In this document: piece after piece, positions 10,687-21,883 of the stretch | Numbering within the stretch: the first letter of the stretch is position 1 | How the letters are laid out: each line of letters begins with the position of its first letter | Origin: Ridgeia piscesae | Taxonomy: Eukaryota; Annelida; Polychaeta; Sabellida; Siboglinidae | Assembly: GCA_025642075.2 (NCBI GenBank) | Contig: JAODUO010001590.1 | Location: 31,001 to 95,000 of the forward strand | Direction of reading: 5' to 3' | Length of the DNA: 64,000 nt | Program-made: the position numbers and the translations under genes | The notes under the pieces: generated by a model | What the model saw: only the letters and a program-made list of their open reading frames with translations | Told to the model about the DNA's origin: nothing | The model's database searches: none

Positions 10687-12378
10687 TCAACCTATACTAT
10701 TGTCAGGAGGCGTTGCAGTCACTGTCGACGCGACGCCATCTTGGTGTGACGACACAACGCCGTCCATGTGTACCGTAGGCAGCGTTGAATCGATGCAACT
10801 GTCAAATAGCTGTGTAACTGAGCGCTCTTGTGACGCATCGACAGACGTTTCTGCTGTACACTGGCTCTGCGTAGGCTCACAGCACACCGCTGTTATGTAT
10901 TGCAGGCTGTCGGCCGACAGGACGTCGTCAGGTGGCGCCATTGTCCGGGCGACTGTAGCCGTCAAAACGTCGTCAGGTGACGCCACTGTCTGGCCTGCCG
11001 TAGTTGACAGAACGTCATCAGGTGACGCCACTGTCCGAACGACTGAAGTCGACAGGATGTCGTCACGTGACGTCATACTCATGGCGGTTGTAGTTGCCAA
11101 CACGTCGTCTGGTGACGCCACTGTATGTCTGACGTTAGTTGGGAGCAAGTGGTCGGGTGACGTCGCTACTAGGGAGGCTGTAGCTGACAATGACGTGACC
11201 ACTGCGGGCACGTGGAGGGACGTCTTGACGTCATCGCCAGTGGTCAGCTGCCCCGTGGTGTGACTGACATATTCCAAGGCGGCGGAAATGAGAGCGACGT
11301 CTGTGCCGGCGTCCGCGAGCAGGTCAACGAACGTCGTCTCCTCTTGTGGGCTGGCGACCAACTCGCTGTCAACGCCGCTCGCACCCAGTCCGTTCCCCGG
11401 CGCCTTGACACACTTGACCCGGTGCCGAGCCAGCCCCGTACGGTAGAGGAACGCCGCCCCGCACGCCGCGCACGCGTAGCGGCGCGTGCGCGCGTGACGC
11501 GTGCGCACGTGATCGGTGAGGTAGGAGCGCGAGCGGAACGTGCGGTCGCAGTGCTCGCACCGGAAGTCGACCGGCGGCGGCGTGGCGGTGTCCTGGCGGC
11601 GCGCCTCGCACGCGTCCATGTGCTTCTTCAGACTGGCGCGGTAGTTGAACTGTTTTCCGCAGTAGGCGCACAGTTGGCGCACGCCGTCGTGCACGTTCAT
11701 GTGCGTGCGGTAGTGTGCGCTGTACAGAAACGTTTTGTCGCACACGGCGCATCTGTACCGGAATTCGCCCGTGTGCTGCGTCGCCACGTGGTAGCGCAGT
11801 GCCTTCCGGCTCTGGAATGCCTTGCCGCCGTCGCCGCAGCGCGCGCACCGGAACAGCTGCTTCCGGTGCTTGACGCTGACGTGCGTGCGCAGCTCGTGTG
11901 CGTCGCGGCAGCGCTTTCCGCACTCGCTACACACGTGACTCTTGCCGTCTAGTGTGAGATCATGCAGGAACAGGTGGCGCTCGAAGTTGTTCCGGTGTGC
12001 GGACGAATAGCCGCACACGTGACACGTCCACTTGACCTCATGATCGACGTCACCATCTGTGGCGTCCGTGCCTCGCAAATTCCTTCCGTCGTTGTTATCG
12101 TGTCGCGAGAGTTCGTCCGAGATTAGCACCGTCATCGGGTTGTCGCTGGTTCCATCTGAGGTTCCATCGTCCGGCTCTGCTGACAGTCTATCAGGTTGGC
12201 TGGTTGCTCCATCGATGTAACCGTCGACAGAACTGTCACGTTTGGATTGCTTGACATCTGCATCAACAGCCGTCGTATAGTTACTGAGGTCGCCGGCGTC
12301 TTCCAACTTCTCAATTGTGTCTGTCGTTTGCCTTGTACGTCGGGTTCCACTTGCAAAAGTCGACTTCTTTCTGCCCCT
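10687..12378 (-). CDS. Seven-finger C2H2/C2HC zinc-finger protein, exon 2
   Basis: This is the terminal coding exon (563 codons plus stop). It starts after the acceptor gtgtattttag, phase 0, giving RGRKKSTFASGTRR at the junction. Seven zinc fingers lie at about residues 245-452 of the 691-residue joined protein: CHVCGY..H, CSECGK..H, CARCGDG..H, CAVCDK..H, CAYCGK..C, CEHCDR..H and CAACGA..C. Fingers 5 and 7 end in cysteine instead of the last histidine. The third has an extended loop. A Ser/Thr/Asp-rich tail has about six copies of a 16-17-residue unit with core SPDDVLS. The likely role is nuclear DNA binding, inferred from the fingers. Upstream exon 1 supplies an N-terminal domain shared with the gene at 19663. 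Confidence 0.88.
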   Translation of the reverse strand, partial: RGRKKSTFASGTRRTRQTTDTIEKLEDAGDLSNYTTAVDADVKQSKRDSSVDGYIDGATSQPDRLSAEPDDGTSDGTSDNPMTVLISDELSRHDNNDGRNLRGTDATDGDVDHEVKWTCHVCGYSSAHRNNFERHLFLHDLTLDGKSHVCSECGKRCRDAHELRTHVSVKHRKQLFRCARCGDGGKAFQSRKALRYHVATQHTGEFRYRCAVCDKTFLYSAHYRTHMNVHDGVRQLCAYCGKQFNYRASLKKHMDACEARRQDTATPPPVDFRCEHCDRTFRSRSYLTDHVRTRHARTRRYACAACGAAFLYRTGLARHRVKCVKAPGNGLGASGVDSELVASPQEETTFVDLLADAGTDVALISAALEYVSHTTGQLTTGDDVKTSLHVPAVVTSLSATASLVATSPDHLLPTNVRHTVASPDDVLATTTAMSMTSRDDILSTSVVRTVASPDDVLSTTAGQTVASPDDVLTATVARTMAPPDDVLSADSLQYITAVCCEPTQSQCTAETSVDASQERSVTQLFDSCIDSTLPTVHMDGVVSSHQDGVASTVTATPPDNSIG

Positions 12379-12974
12379 CTAAAATACACAATAAACAGGA
12401 GTAAAGCGAATCACAGTTTATACACAAGTAGTCATAATAATTAGTGCACATTTTGAAAGATGTTTATGTACATGTACAAATGTGCATCGTCACCATGTAA
12501 CTACGTAGTTTTAGCCCTCAATATTCACCACACACACCAGGAACAAGCTACTGGTAATTGTAATCCAGCACTTGGCACGGTTCTGTTACCTTACTAGTCT
12601 GTATTATATTGTTGCTACAACGTTATGATCTTAGGAGGTTTCATTGAACTAGTCAGTCTTTTTCAGAACATTTATGCCAAGCCAACCTTTCTATGCTGGC
12701 ATTGAAGGTGGTCACTGCCAGAGTCCTTGTCATCCTCAGTGGTTCATTTAATGTCCCAAATTGACACAGAGCTCACATTAACGCGATTCCCAAGGAATAC
12801 ACAGTCCCCAATTTTGAGTCAGGTTTTAACACCAAATGTATCATTCCTGACATGAGTACGTATTAAATTGGATATTCCTAGGAGAGTTGATTGCTAAAAG
12901 CAGCCAGCAGTGGTCATTGGTCAGGAAGAACCAAGTAAACACAGTGGACATCATTAAGGAGACAGAGAACACAC
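12379..12974 (-). other. Intron of the zinc-finger gene
   Basis: About 600 bp bounded by donor gtgtgt (12974) and acceptor ttttag (12379). No element was recognised inside it. Confidence 0.7.
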
Positions 12975-13358
12975 CTTAGCAGCTACCTTTGAAGAATCGT
13001 GTTTCCTTGACACCTGGCGCTTCTTCTCCAGTCTTTCTGAACGTCTTTCAATCGCATTCGTTCCTTCTGTTTCCGTGCGCGGTTCCTGCTTGACATCAGC
13101 TATTTCATCAACATGCATATCCAGGGACGTGACATCATCATCGACACAGGCTTCGATGGTTGCTGTGTTCACCAGTTCATCTGCTGAATGTGACTTGTGT
13201 AGGTTGACAATGAAGACACGTCCATCACCCACCTGGACCCCAATCAGGGCATCAATGCTGAAACATCCGGAATGATCGAGACTTGTCTTGCAAACTCTCA
13301 CAATCGAGTCTAGCAGCAGCTGCTTCAGATGTATGTTTTCTTGCCGCAAGACTCCCAT
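12975..13358 (-). CDS. Zinc-finger protein, exon 1 with shared N-terminal domain
   Basis: The ATG at 13358 (taATGG context) opens 128 codons that end at GCTAAG|gtgtgt, phase 0, matching the phase-0 acceptor at 12378. Residues about 5-60 contain LKQLLLDSIVRVCKTSL, IDALIGVQ and GRVFIVNL. This pattern is repeated at the start of the plus-strand gene at 19663 (IQSLLREAVTMLCKNSL, VEGLLGIT, EDIFLVNI). VKQE, a match to the sumoylation consensus psi-K-x-E, follows in an acidic linker, then a basic stretch (RRSERLEKKRQVSRK) that could be a nuclear localisation signal. The domain has no name I can give. It is probably an interaction module in a transcriptional regulator (inference). Confidence 0.75.
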
Positions 13359-13624
13359 TATCTAGAGGATCCTCTGCTGTGTGTAGTTTTCACGTGTCTC
13401 ACGTGTCTATATCAGTAAGGAGCCTGAAATCATGCAAAGGCAGACTCTTAAACAGTGCAGTATCCAGTCGTCAGGACTGCTCAAGGCATCTTACTCTCTG
13501 ACAGACCTGTTCAATCATACACCATCTTGGGCTCATTGGGAAGCATTCAGCCATGCTGTCTTTATAATGCAAGGATTATTCAAACACAAATATCTACAAC
13601 TATTTACGCATGTTCATACAGCTG

Positions 13625-13760
13625 AGTTGAACTTGGAGCAGGGTGAATGAACCTGCCCAAGGTTTGACTCTACACCGTAGGCTCTTGAGTGTGCTCCTCT
13701 GCTTTAGTCACTACACTATTGTGCTCCACACAATAGAATACACCTGTATAGGTGTTATGA
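13625..13760 (-). mobile_element. tRNA-derived SINE fragment (probable)
   Basis: On the minus strand tagtgactaaagc resembles an A box and gagtcaaacc a B box. They are followed by cttgggcaggttcattcacc, a segment also seen in related form after tRNA-like starts at about 34500 and 45430. The family assignment rests on these shared blocks. Confidence 0.5.
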
Positions 13761-14827
13761 GAACTAATCTAGTAGAACAATTTAACTGTAGCTCAACTGA
13801 AGAAATACAGTATTTCGCGGACAATGACAATTTGCCAATAATTGTTGTAATCTTGCACATCTGAGCACTGGAAAATTAGATGAAATGTGAGGTTTGTGGT
13901 CCAAGGTAAATTATTAACATAATTACATGGGTAACATAAATGTGTAGCCATCACATGTGTCACAGTGAAGTGAGTGAACACTGTTATAATATTCATGTAA
14001 ATTAACTAGGGAATACAAAATGATTACACAGGCAACAGTTTACTTTTCACACTTGACAGAAAAACATCAGCGTTACAAATAACAACAAACACCACTGGAG
14101 ACTACAGAAAATTTGTAGTGTCTGGCTTCCGCGCTGGCAGTAATTTTTATCATACAAAATTAGTTATGACTTATCTTTGATTAACTATAATAATAATATA
14201 AAATATTACACCTACAGGCCCACAAGGCTGGGTTGGGAAATGCATGCACCATTAATCCAGAAAAATTAAATGTGACGGCAGCTACAAATGTTAACGGCAA
14301 AACAAATTCCTACACTACCCCAGGCTGCAAAATAAGCCTGGTCCGATCGTCCGGGACGAGTAGTTTTACAGGACAGGAGTGACATGAAGACTTTCTGAAG
14401 TTCTTATGTTGTATATTTTTTTAATGTAATTTTGTTTAGATTACAGCAATAAAAAGAGAAAATTTGACGTTAAATTTAATATTTTAGTCATGGTGTCAGT
14501 CTGCTAATATAAAATCTGAGGCAACTTTCACACAACACAATTTTAACATATTTATTTATAGACTATTAGTATTACATGGATTACTACATATTTCGAGGGA
14601 TTAAATATCAACCTCAATGACTACAGTCAACGTCTTCTGTCAGTGTTGTGTCTTTTCTACATATCATATAATAAAGTGAGCTTAAATTCGAAAAATTATA
14701 TAAAACAAAAACCTAAAAGTACAATATTATTTATTACAACCTGCATTGTAGGCCATTTTATGAGCTCGAACATTATAAAAACAAACTTTTTAATTAGTGA
14801 ATATATTGTTCATGGCTCCAAGAATGG
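13761..14827. other. AT-rich intergenic, no gene seen
   Basis: Short open frames only, with no coding composition or splice context. Confidence 0.4.
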
Positions 14828-15110
14828 TTTATTGTAGTATAATTTAACTTACTTTGGAGCTTAATGTCGAAGATGAATATGACGTTTTGATCCGTCAGCT
14901 ATGGACCTTGTTCACGTATTGGTGTCACGTGTGTTGCCTCAGAGACCAGGGATACCATCTACCTGCCATTTACAGCCAAATTATCCCGCCAAAATCTCAG
15001 GCAACACACGTGACATCAGTACGTGAACAAGGTCCGTAGCTGACGGATCGAAACATCGTACTCATCTTCAACATTAAGCTCCAAAGTAAGTTAAATTATA
15101 CTACAATAAA
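14828..15110. mobile_element. Foldback/MITE element with about 115-bp inverted arms
   Basis: The left arm 14828-14942 and right arm 14995-15110 are near-perfect inverted repeats. Both ends read tttattgtagtataattt, and internal blocks such as gatccgtcagct and gtcacgtgtgttgcct are shared. Only about 50 bp separates them, so the transcript would form one long hairpin. No coding capacity and no obvious target-site duplication. Confidence 0.85.
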
Positions 15111-15775
15111 CTTTTTCATATTTAATATTAACAATTGATTTTCTCATTGACACTTTCTATTAATAGTTCATTTTGCATAATTGCATTGAGACTAAAGCAA
15201 AGTCGGCGAAGTCGAATTCATGACTTTGATTGTTTTGACAGGTATAGAGGGGGGCATCGCATCGGTGTGCGAAGCCTAAAGCCCACGTGCGCCGGTGACA
15301 ATGTGAACGCTCTCCAAAACACTTGCCCTCTTTCTTCCAAGATTGTTTTACAAAATCCACCGCTGCAGGAATCGTCTTTTGCAACACTATCAAACGTTTG
15401 ACAGTATAACAAATTGTGCAGATGTCTTTCCATACACAGTACAGTGTACTAGCATTTTATCATTCACATAGACAACAACGACATCGCCTACCACCAATAG
15501 CCAACGGCAACGTGTAACAAGATCGCTGATTGGGTGAATAATGAGTGATTCTTGCCATTCGCCAATCATGCGGGCGTTTACAAAATATGACTTCCACAGT
15601 TCATGGAAGTCTTCGTTTACGCACAACATTTTATATACAGTTGTGTAATAAGTTATAGATAAAATGTAACAAAACAAACGTTAATAAATAGACTAATGTT
15701 ATTAAGGTCGTTCTATTTTTTTGTGAAGGGTCGGGTTATGGAAACGTCGATGGTGATCAATAGGGGATTGAAACC
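15111..15775. other. Intergenic, no supported gene
   Basis: Overlapping minus-strand frames of 70-95 codons occur here (15160-15677). None has a convincing homologue motif or splice signal. Confidence 0.35.
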
Positions 15776-15882
15776 ACTGGCCCACCGGGCAAGTAAAATT
15801 TAAAAACCGGTGGCCCAAACTGGCCCGACAGCTTTAAAACACGCGTCGGGCCATCGGGCCTGTGCCAATGTCGAGCCCTGCA
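15776..15882. mobile_element. Transposon end fragment (hAT-like)
   Basis: Ends in ccaatgtcgagccctg, i.e. cagggctcgacattgg read inwards, which looks like a hAT-type terminal repeat. It is preceded by repeated ggccca/gggcc blocks. The matching other end was not found, so this is probably half an element. Confidence 0.4.
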
Positions 15883-15894
15883 GACAGCCATGCG

Positions 15895-16015
15895 CCTATA
15901 TGTCATCATGCAAAAAAACAAAAGGCACAAAATCTCACGAATATTTAGAACTGACTGCTAAAGATAAGGATCACGTATGGAAATCATGCACATGCGCTTA
16001 TATAAAGAAATATTA
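15895..16015 (+). repeat. Repeat related to the tandem block at 27230-27680
   Basis: Shares cacaaaatctca, tatttagaa, tgctaaagata, ggatcacgtat-like and aatcatgc(a/g)catgcgc with the tandemly repeated region at 27.2-27.7 kb, in the same orientation. Confidence 0.55.
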
Positions 16016-17175
16016 TAGCCATTTATAAACTTTATAGACTTACGCCGGTCCAGCTGTCTTACCTGTTTATGAGAAGACACTGTACAAGACAAGTGTTTAA
16101 CACTCAGTGTTACCATCTGCACAGGCACCATGGGCGTCAATGTCGCTGAAAAAAGTAGGCCAAGTCAGTTATTGGTGTTATCCAGGTGACTGACAGTGAT
16201 AATTTTCTTCTTGACTTTAGACAGTTTAGCTTAGCCTAGGGCTAGGATTGCATGTCAAAAAAAAATAGCAACATGAAGTAATGAATATAATGACAACAGT
16301 ACTCATAGGCGACTTTGTCACATCGAGTTAGAGCACAACTTTGCAGTACAACGTATTGGCATGTTCTGCAGGAGACTGGTGGAATATAACAATTGAGGTA
16401 CTATACATGCTCAGGTTTAATACATTTTTTAAACATGCATCACCATCAGTCCACTCAGCTTCCCAAACCACCGGAAAAGCTTATAAAACTGTAAAACACA
16501 CCAGTTTAATTTAGATACACAACCATCGGATTTACCCGGTATAACGGCTTCATTAATCTACGCATAACTCCATAAGTTACGAAACTACGATTTTTGCACT
16601 TGTACTATGTCTTAATTACATATTAAGAAATAAATAAATAACTTGGCTGAATTTTCAACGATACGTACTTATATTTGTGCGCGATGCTTGGGGCGTTGAC
16701 GTTGACATGACGTGACATGTCTCGTGTCTCGTGTCGACGTCACTAAGCGGTGGCGTATCATTGTTTGCATTTTAGAGTGTCAACGTCATGCAAAGTTTTA
16801 TTCTAACCGACAGCAACGCAACTAATATACCCACAGAAAAGTAGGTATCACATGGCAATAAGTAGGTGTAGGTTTTTACTGACACTAAGCTCATATTTTA
16901 AGTCTCGGAAGCTCATCTTGCAAAGTAGGTCACGTCGCTATTTATATCCGACACTATTGAGTGTCGCATAGACATGTCGTGTTCAGTGCTGGCAACTCTT
17001 AAAAACATACTTTACAGGAACGCGGCTTGATAATTGGTTGTTATTCGTTGCACACGATTATACTTCATTACAAGTTTTACACAACACATTCAGTTATCCA
17101 CTATTTTGCGCGTGTCAAACTACAAATGTCATGATTAAATGTCGTGTCAGTGACGTCAAGTTGACACAGACAAAC
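16016..17175. other. Intergenic, possible promoter-side CpG patch at 16.68-16.75 kb
   Basis: 16680-16750 is rich in cgtgac/gacgt steps. No gene or element is supported. Confidence 0.3.
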
Positions 17176-17274
17176 ATGGCGGCGTGTAGCAGACATACGT
17201 GTACGCCGTCGTATGTGTACCGGTTTCTGCTAGACAGCCACAACAATGTGTATCCATTCAAGTGCAAATCATAA
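17176..17274 (+). CDS. Small open reading frame (32 aa), doubtful
   Basis: ATGGCGGCG preceded by aaac gives a strong start context. It opens MAACSRHTCTPSYVYRFLLD and stops after CKS. It lies about 2.4 kb upstream of the Crypton-derived gene on the same strand, so it could be a 5' leader/uORF exon, an independent small protein, or chance. No homology is recognised. Confidence 0.2.
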   Translation: MAACSRHTCTPSYVYRFLLDSHNNVYPFKCKS

Positions 17275-17444
17275 CTTTTTTGTATGTTGTGCCACATACT
17301 TTTGTTTGTTTACTTTTTGATACCTTTCATCTCGGACATGCAGGCAACAGCCGGAGAGTGAGCGCGGACAGTCTACTGATATTATAGCTTATAGGCCACA
17401 ATCACATAAGTAACCTACCTAAATACCTATGGCCCTCTACCTTT

Positions 17445-18290
17445 TGTTATTTTCATAAATGATTTACCTGACGTTATAAAAAACTCATATTTTCTTATTT
17501 GCGGATGACATGAAACTTTTTAACCCTAATTTTAATGAAGAGAACTGCAACAAAATTAACCTACAACAAGATCTCGATCACCTCAGTAGAAAAATGGTCA
17601 GAAGCATCACTATTTAAATTTCATCCTGATAAAACATGTGAATTGGACGTTCCTCCATAAGAAATGATGGATACACCATGGGTAACAGTCAGAAAACAAT
17701 TAATAAAGCAGAAACAGTTAAGGCTATTGGAGTAACTTTTGACTCATCACTTTTTGAGGCACATATGTGAGAAAAAAATTAATAAAGCCAATTCTGTGAT
17801 GGGGATAATTCAACGCACTTTTGAATGTCTAGATGACAAGTGTTTTTCTACTGTTTTTAAGTCTCTTGTCCGACCACATATCGAGTATGCAAACCAGGTA
17901 TGGAGTCCATATTTAATGAAACACATAACAGCACCTGAAAATATTCAGTGTCGAGCAACTAAATGAATTCCTGGATATAAAGAACTTGGTTATAAAGAAC
18001 GCCTAAACAGATTAAACCTACCAACGCTTTCATAGGGGAGACATGATAGAAATTTAAAAAATATTAACTGGGAAATATGATTCAATAACGACAGGGCACA
18101 ACCTAAAAATATTTAAACAAAGATGCTGAGTAAACATCTGACAAAATTCATTTCTATACCGATCTACTGATGTATGGAATAGTCTGCCACAGTCTGTGGT
18201 AGATGCTCCATCAGTCCAATCATTTGAAGTAAGAATTTATAAACTATGGAAAAATCATCCTATAATTTTTGTTTTACTGCACCCTCTCTA
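17445..18290 (+). mobile_element. Decayed non-LTR retrotransposon (reverse transcriptase relic)
   Basis: Plus-strand frames in series show FINDLPDVIKNS then GDDMKLF (the catalytic F/YADD box, degraded to CGDD), then INKANSVMGIIQRTF, LVRPHIEYANQVWSP and finally DVWNSLPQSVVDAPSVQSFE. These are successive RT landmarks of CR1/Jockey-like elements. Frameshifts and stops separate them, so the copy is dead. Confidence 0.85.
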
Positions 18291-19383
18291 CTATGGACTG
18301 TGTCACCTTTAGACGCATGCATACCGTCTCAAAACAATGCTCAAGACAGAGCTGAAGCTCAGATATAAGAGGCAGGAATGCCTAATACATTCCAGAAAAG
18401 GACCTGTAATAACCTCTAAGAAAAACGAGTTTGTCTGACTCAAGAAAATCATCTTTGTTTAAAAACATACACCAAATTGTTCTTAGCTTGACATCCTTTC
18501 AATATTTTAAATTTATACATCAAAATTTACTACAATAAAAATATATATACAATTATAGTACAAACAATTAAAGTTAAAAGTTTACTAGTCTGCCAAAAGG
18601 TTTACTAGTCCGGCAAAATATAAAAACCCAAATTTAAAACGTTAAAATTTTATTTAAAACTAAAAACAATTTAAGTTGCAACCCCGGTAAACTACCAATG
18701 CACTTTTCATAAAGGTAACAAAGAAATAATACAGAAATATCAAAAGTAATTAATGAAAAAGTAAAGATATGATCTGTATTAAAACACTATCCGATTGAAA
18801 AAGAACATCACTTGCACTCATTGCCCCATAGTAGTTTTTTTTATTAGTACCACCCTACCATTATGAATTTTCCATAATCATTCTGGAAATTTACCTCACA
18901 TTACGGTGGTATGAAAACTACTCTACTGGACTGTATTAATGAAAATAAAAATATCACACTAGAAAATTTATAGACATAAAAAACCGTCAATCTTACAAAT
19001 AATGCCCAGACAAGTTCACCGCTGGTGTCCACCGGCCATGCCTAAGACTAAGAAAATGTTAATAATCGGTCAACGAAGCTGCTGTAGCCAGTTGCTCACT
19101 GGATTCAGTTACATTCCCCCAGCCATAGGGTTATGACTACAAACACTTGATTGACTACTGTAGGGTGGGGTGGATGATATATTGACCTTTACTAGACAAC
19201 CAGGTTTACTAACTTTATCTTTAGCCTTATCTTTACTAGTGTATAGACTAGGGGACTAGTGGGTAGTTCTACCCCTGTAGTATATAATTTTTAAACACCG
19301 ACATTAATTTAATTATGTTATAGCAATATCTTTACACTTAATCATTATTTAGTTTAGTTTTAAACAGTATATTTTTACAATAT
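18291..19383. other. AT-rich intergenic, no gene seen
   Basis: May include the 3' UTR of the LINE relic at its left end. Nothing else was identified. Confidence 0.35.
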
Positions 19384-19399
19384 ATATATTATACTTACA

Positions 19400-19542
19400 G
19401 AAAGAGGGAGAGAAAGAGGGAGAAGGGGGAAAGGAAGGAGAGAGGAGAGAGAGAGAGAGAGAGAGGAGGGAGGGAGGGAGGGAGGGAGGGAGGGAGGGAG
19501 GGAGGGAGGGAGGGAGGGAGGGAGGGAGGAGGGAGGGAGACA
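19400..19542. repeat. Purine microsatellite (GA)n/(GGGA)n
   Basis: The plus strand is almost pure purine, with ga repeats followed by about 17 ggga units. It ends about 95 bp before the splice acceptor at 19637. Confidence 0.95.
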
Positions 19543-19662
19543 GAGAAAGGGAGAGACAGAAAGACAGAAAGATGGTAGATAGTACTAGATACAAAGATGG
19601 AGTCTCTGTTAAGTAAGCTTGTTGTCTTCTCTTCTAGCTTGAGACGGTGACTGACAAAGACG

Positions 19663-20553
19663 ATGAAGCCAGACTTCCAGCGCATCCAGAGCCTGTTGCG
19701 GGAGGCGGTGACGATGCTGTGCAAGAACAGTCTGCCCTACAAACAGGAACTCTGTGTTGAAGGCCTCCTGGGCATAACGCTCGACAAAGAAGACATTTTT
19801 CTTGTGAACATCAAAGAAATCTTGAAACCGCATGAAATAGTCCCATCGCTTGATGACAACAATGACAGTAGGCTGACCTCAAGAGAGAGGTCAGATGACA
19901 GTCGGTCAATCACAGGAGTGAGGTCATTGAGTCCTGTCAACTGTGACCAAAAGGAAAGAGACGATGGAGACAGTAGTATTGAATGTTCCGCCGTGTCCAC
20001 GCGTGCCGTTGTACCAATATTCAAGGCACCCAGTAAAGTTCAGCGTTGCCACAAGAGGGCAGTGTCTGGCAGTAGCGAACTCTCCCGCCACTGGTTCGCC
20101 TCACTCACTCACCAGGGGTCCGGTGACACCCATATGCCTGAGTGGGGTGAGGGCGTGTCGACGCCCCCCCACAACAAACGACGCCATCTCACTCCAAGTC
20201 ACCAGGCGAACTCCCCGTCACAGGCCATAGACGTTGACAGTCTACCTGTGATGGAGGTCAAGAAAGAGGCTCTGGACGACAGTGTGACGCCAGCCTCGAT
20301 GACAAACTACCAGTTCCACCAGACCTCGGACAACTTTAGTGAACCCACAAACTATCCCACTGTCTACACTGGCCGGGGGGAGTCGGAGGCCAAGCACATC
20401 CTTCCCGTATCCCTTCCGTCTATTGCGGGACTCACGAGCTCTTCCTGGCATCTGGGCAGTGGGGATGTCTTGTCTACCTCCATCCTATCGCTGCCAAACT
20501 TGTCGTCCGACATGGTGTCCGCGGGGCTGCCGTCTAGTCACAATAACTCACTG
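19663..20553 (+). CDS. Crypton-derived gene, first coding exon with shared N-terminal domain
   Basis: The exon begins at 19638 after acceptor tcttctcttctag. The ATG at 19663 starts 297 codons that end at CTG|gtatgt, phase 0. Residues about 3-58 carry IQSLLREAVTMLCKNSL, VEGLLGIT and DIFLVNIKE, the same domain as the minus-strand zinc-finger gene at 13358. The remainder is a Ser/Pro/Asp-rich linker with VKKEA (psi-K-x-E, putative sumoylation). The domain is unnamed as far as I know. The 5' UTR exon(s) upstream of 19638 were not located. The exon joins in frame to the exon at 24963. It could also splice to other phase-0 acceptors downstream (28716, 32203). Confidence 0.8.
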
Positions 20554-20574
20554 GTATGTATCTCATTTATCAAT

Positions 20575-21310
20575 CAGACATGGAGTCAAATACATTGAAA
20601 AGTATTTATATGCAAATTCAAATACGTTTTGACAATCCAAATGCAAATACATAAATGTTGTTTGTGTCAAATGCTAATACTTTCCAAAAGTATTTCAAAT
20701 ATTTTTGTAATTCACTGGTACATATCTCATTGCGTTTTATTCATCAATCAGACACGGGGTCAGATATATTAAACATATTTATATGCAAATACTTTTGATA
20801 TTTTAAATGCAATGCAAATACTTAAATGTTGTTTAAACTTAAGTGTCAAATGCAAATACTTTTTTCAGAAGTACCTCTGGGGCATGTCAAATACTTTTTA
20901 AATTCCCATGCACAAACTAGTGGCATAAAATAAAATAATTTATTATTAAGGGAACAGATCTATGGAATTCCGTCTATTAATACCCAACATGAATTATGAA
21001 ACAGCAATGACAGAACCATTGTATTTGAAAAAAATTCTGAAAAGTATTTGATTTTTCAAATAATTTTTAAATGTTAAAATCAATTATTATTAAGCAAGAA
21101 TGTTGAATATCATCCATTAATGTTTAATGCCCAAAATGAAATATGAAACAGAAATGACAGAGATATTGAATTTGAAAAAAAAGTTCTGCAGAGTATTTGA
21201 TTTTTTAAATAATTTTAGAATGTATTTTTTTATAATTAAATGTGCATACCACCCATTAGTATGCATGATGCATTTGCATTTCAGTGATTTGACCCCATGT
21301 ATAGTATAAA
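20575..21310. mobile_element. hAT-like MITE rich in AAATACTTT motifs (intronic)
   Basis: The left end cagacatggagtcaaatac and right end gatttgaccccatgta are inverted and match the terminal repeats of the element at 46783-47623. The interior has many aaatactt/aagtattt motifs. It begins about 20 bp inside the intron of the Crypton-derived gene. The terminal duplication is not clean. Confidence 0.6.
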
Positions 21311-21467
21311 TCCATTATTGACGGCATGGATAGTTCCTAACCAAAACTAGATCACGTTGTTTGTCTTGGTTATTCACAGTGTTTGTTGAATGTATTGCAG
21401 CGGTATATCTAAACAGTGTGTTGTTTGTTGTTTAAAAATTTACTATATATACCCCCCCCACACACAC

Positions 21468-21488
21468 ACATATATATATATATATATA
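21468..21488. repeat. (AC)n(AT)n microsatellite
   Basis: Short acacac run followed by atatat. Confidence 0.8.
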
Positions 21489-21760
21489 GTTATATCATTA
21501 TAAAGTGATCTTTTTATAATATGTAGTAATACTAATAGTTGTATGCTAAATTATTATAAACTCATCATTCACAACACAAATGTTTATCACTTTACTTTCG
21601 TGTCAAAGTTACATGTACATGTCTGTTCTTCGTAGACGCTTCCTCCAGACCCCACTTACTTGTTAAATCTATTATAAATGTTAACATACTTGGTGTATTA
21701 ACATTGGCCTCGCTTAAATTGCAATTAATTTCAAATGTGTTGGTTGCCAAGTTAAAAATT

Positions 21761-21798
21761 AGAATTGTACTTATGAGACATAGACTATTTGAAATTAT

Positions 21799-21883
<85 letters not shown>

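Noticed and set aside
11212..11952. Open frames antisense to the zinc fingers
   Set aside because: GC-rich shadow frames of the real minus-strand exon; no independent motifs.
15390..15677. 95-codon minus-strand frame (with FHELWKSYFVNAR)
   Set aside because: Reads protein-like but has no recognised family, splice signal or coding composition distinct from its flanks.
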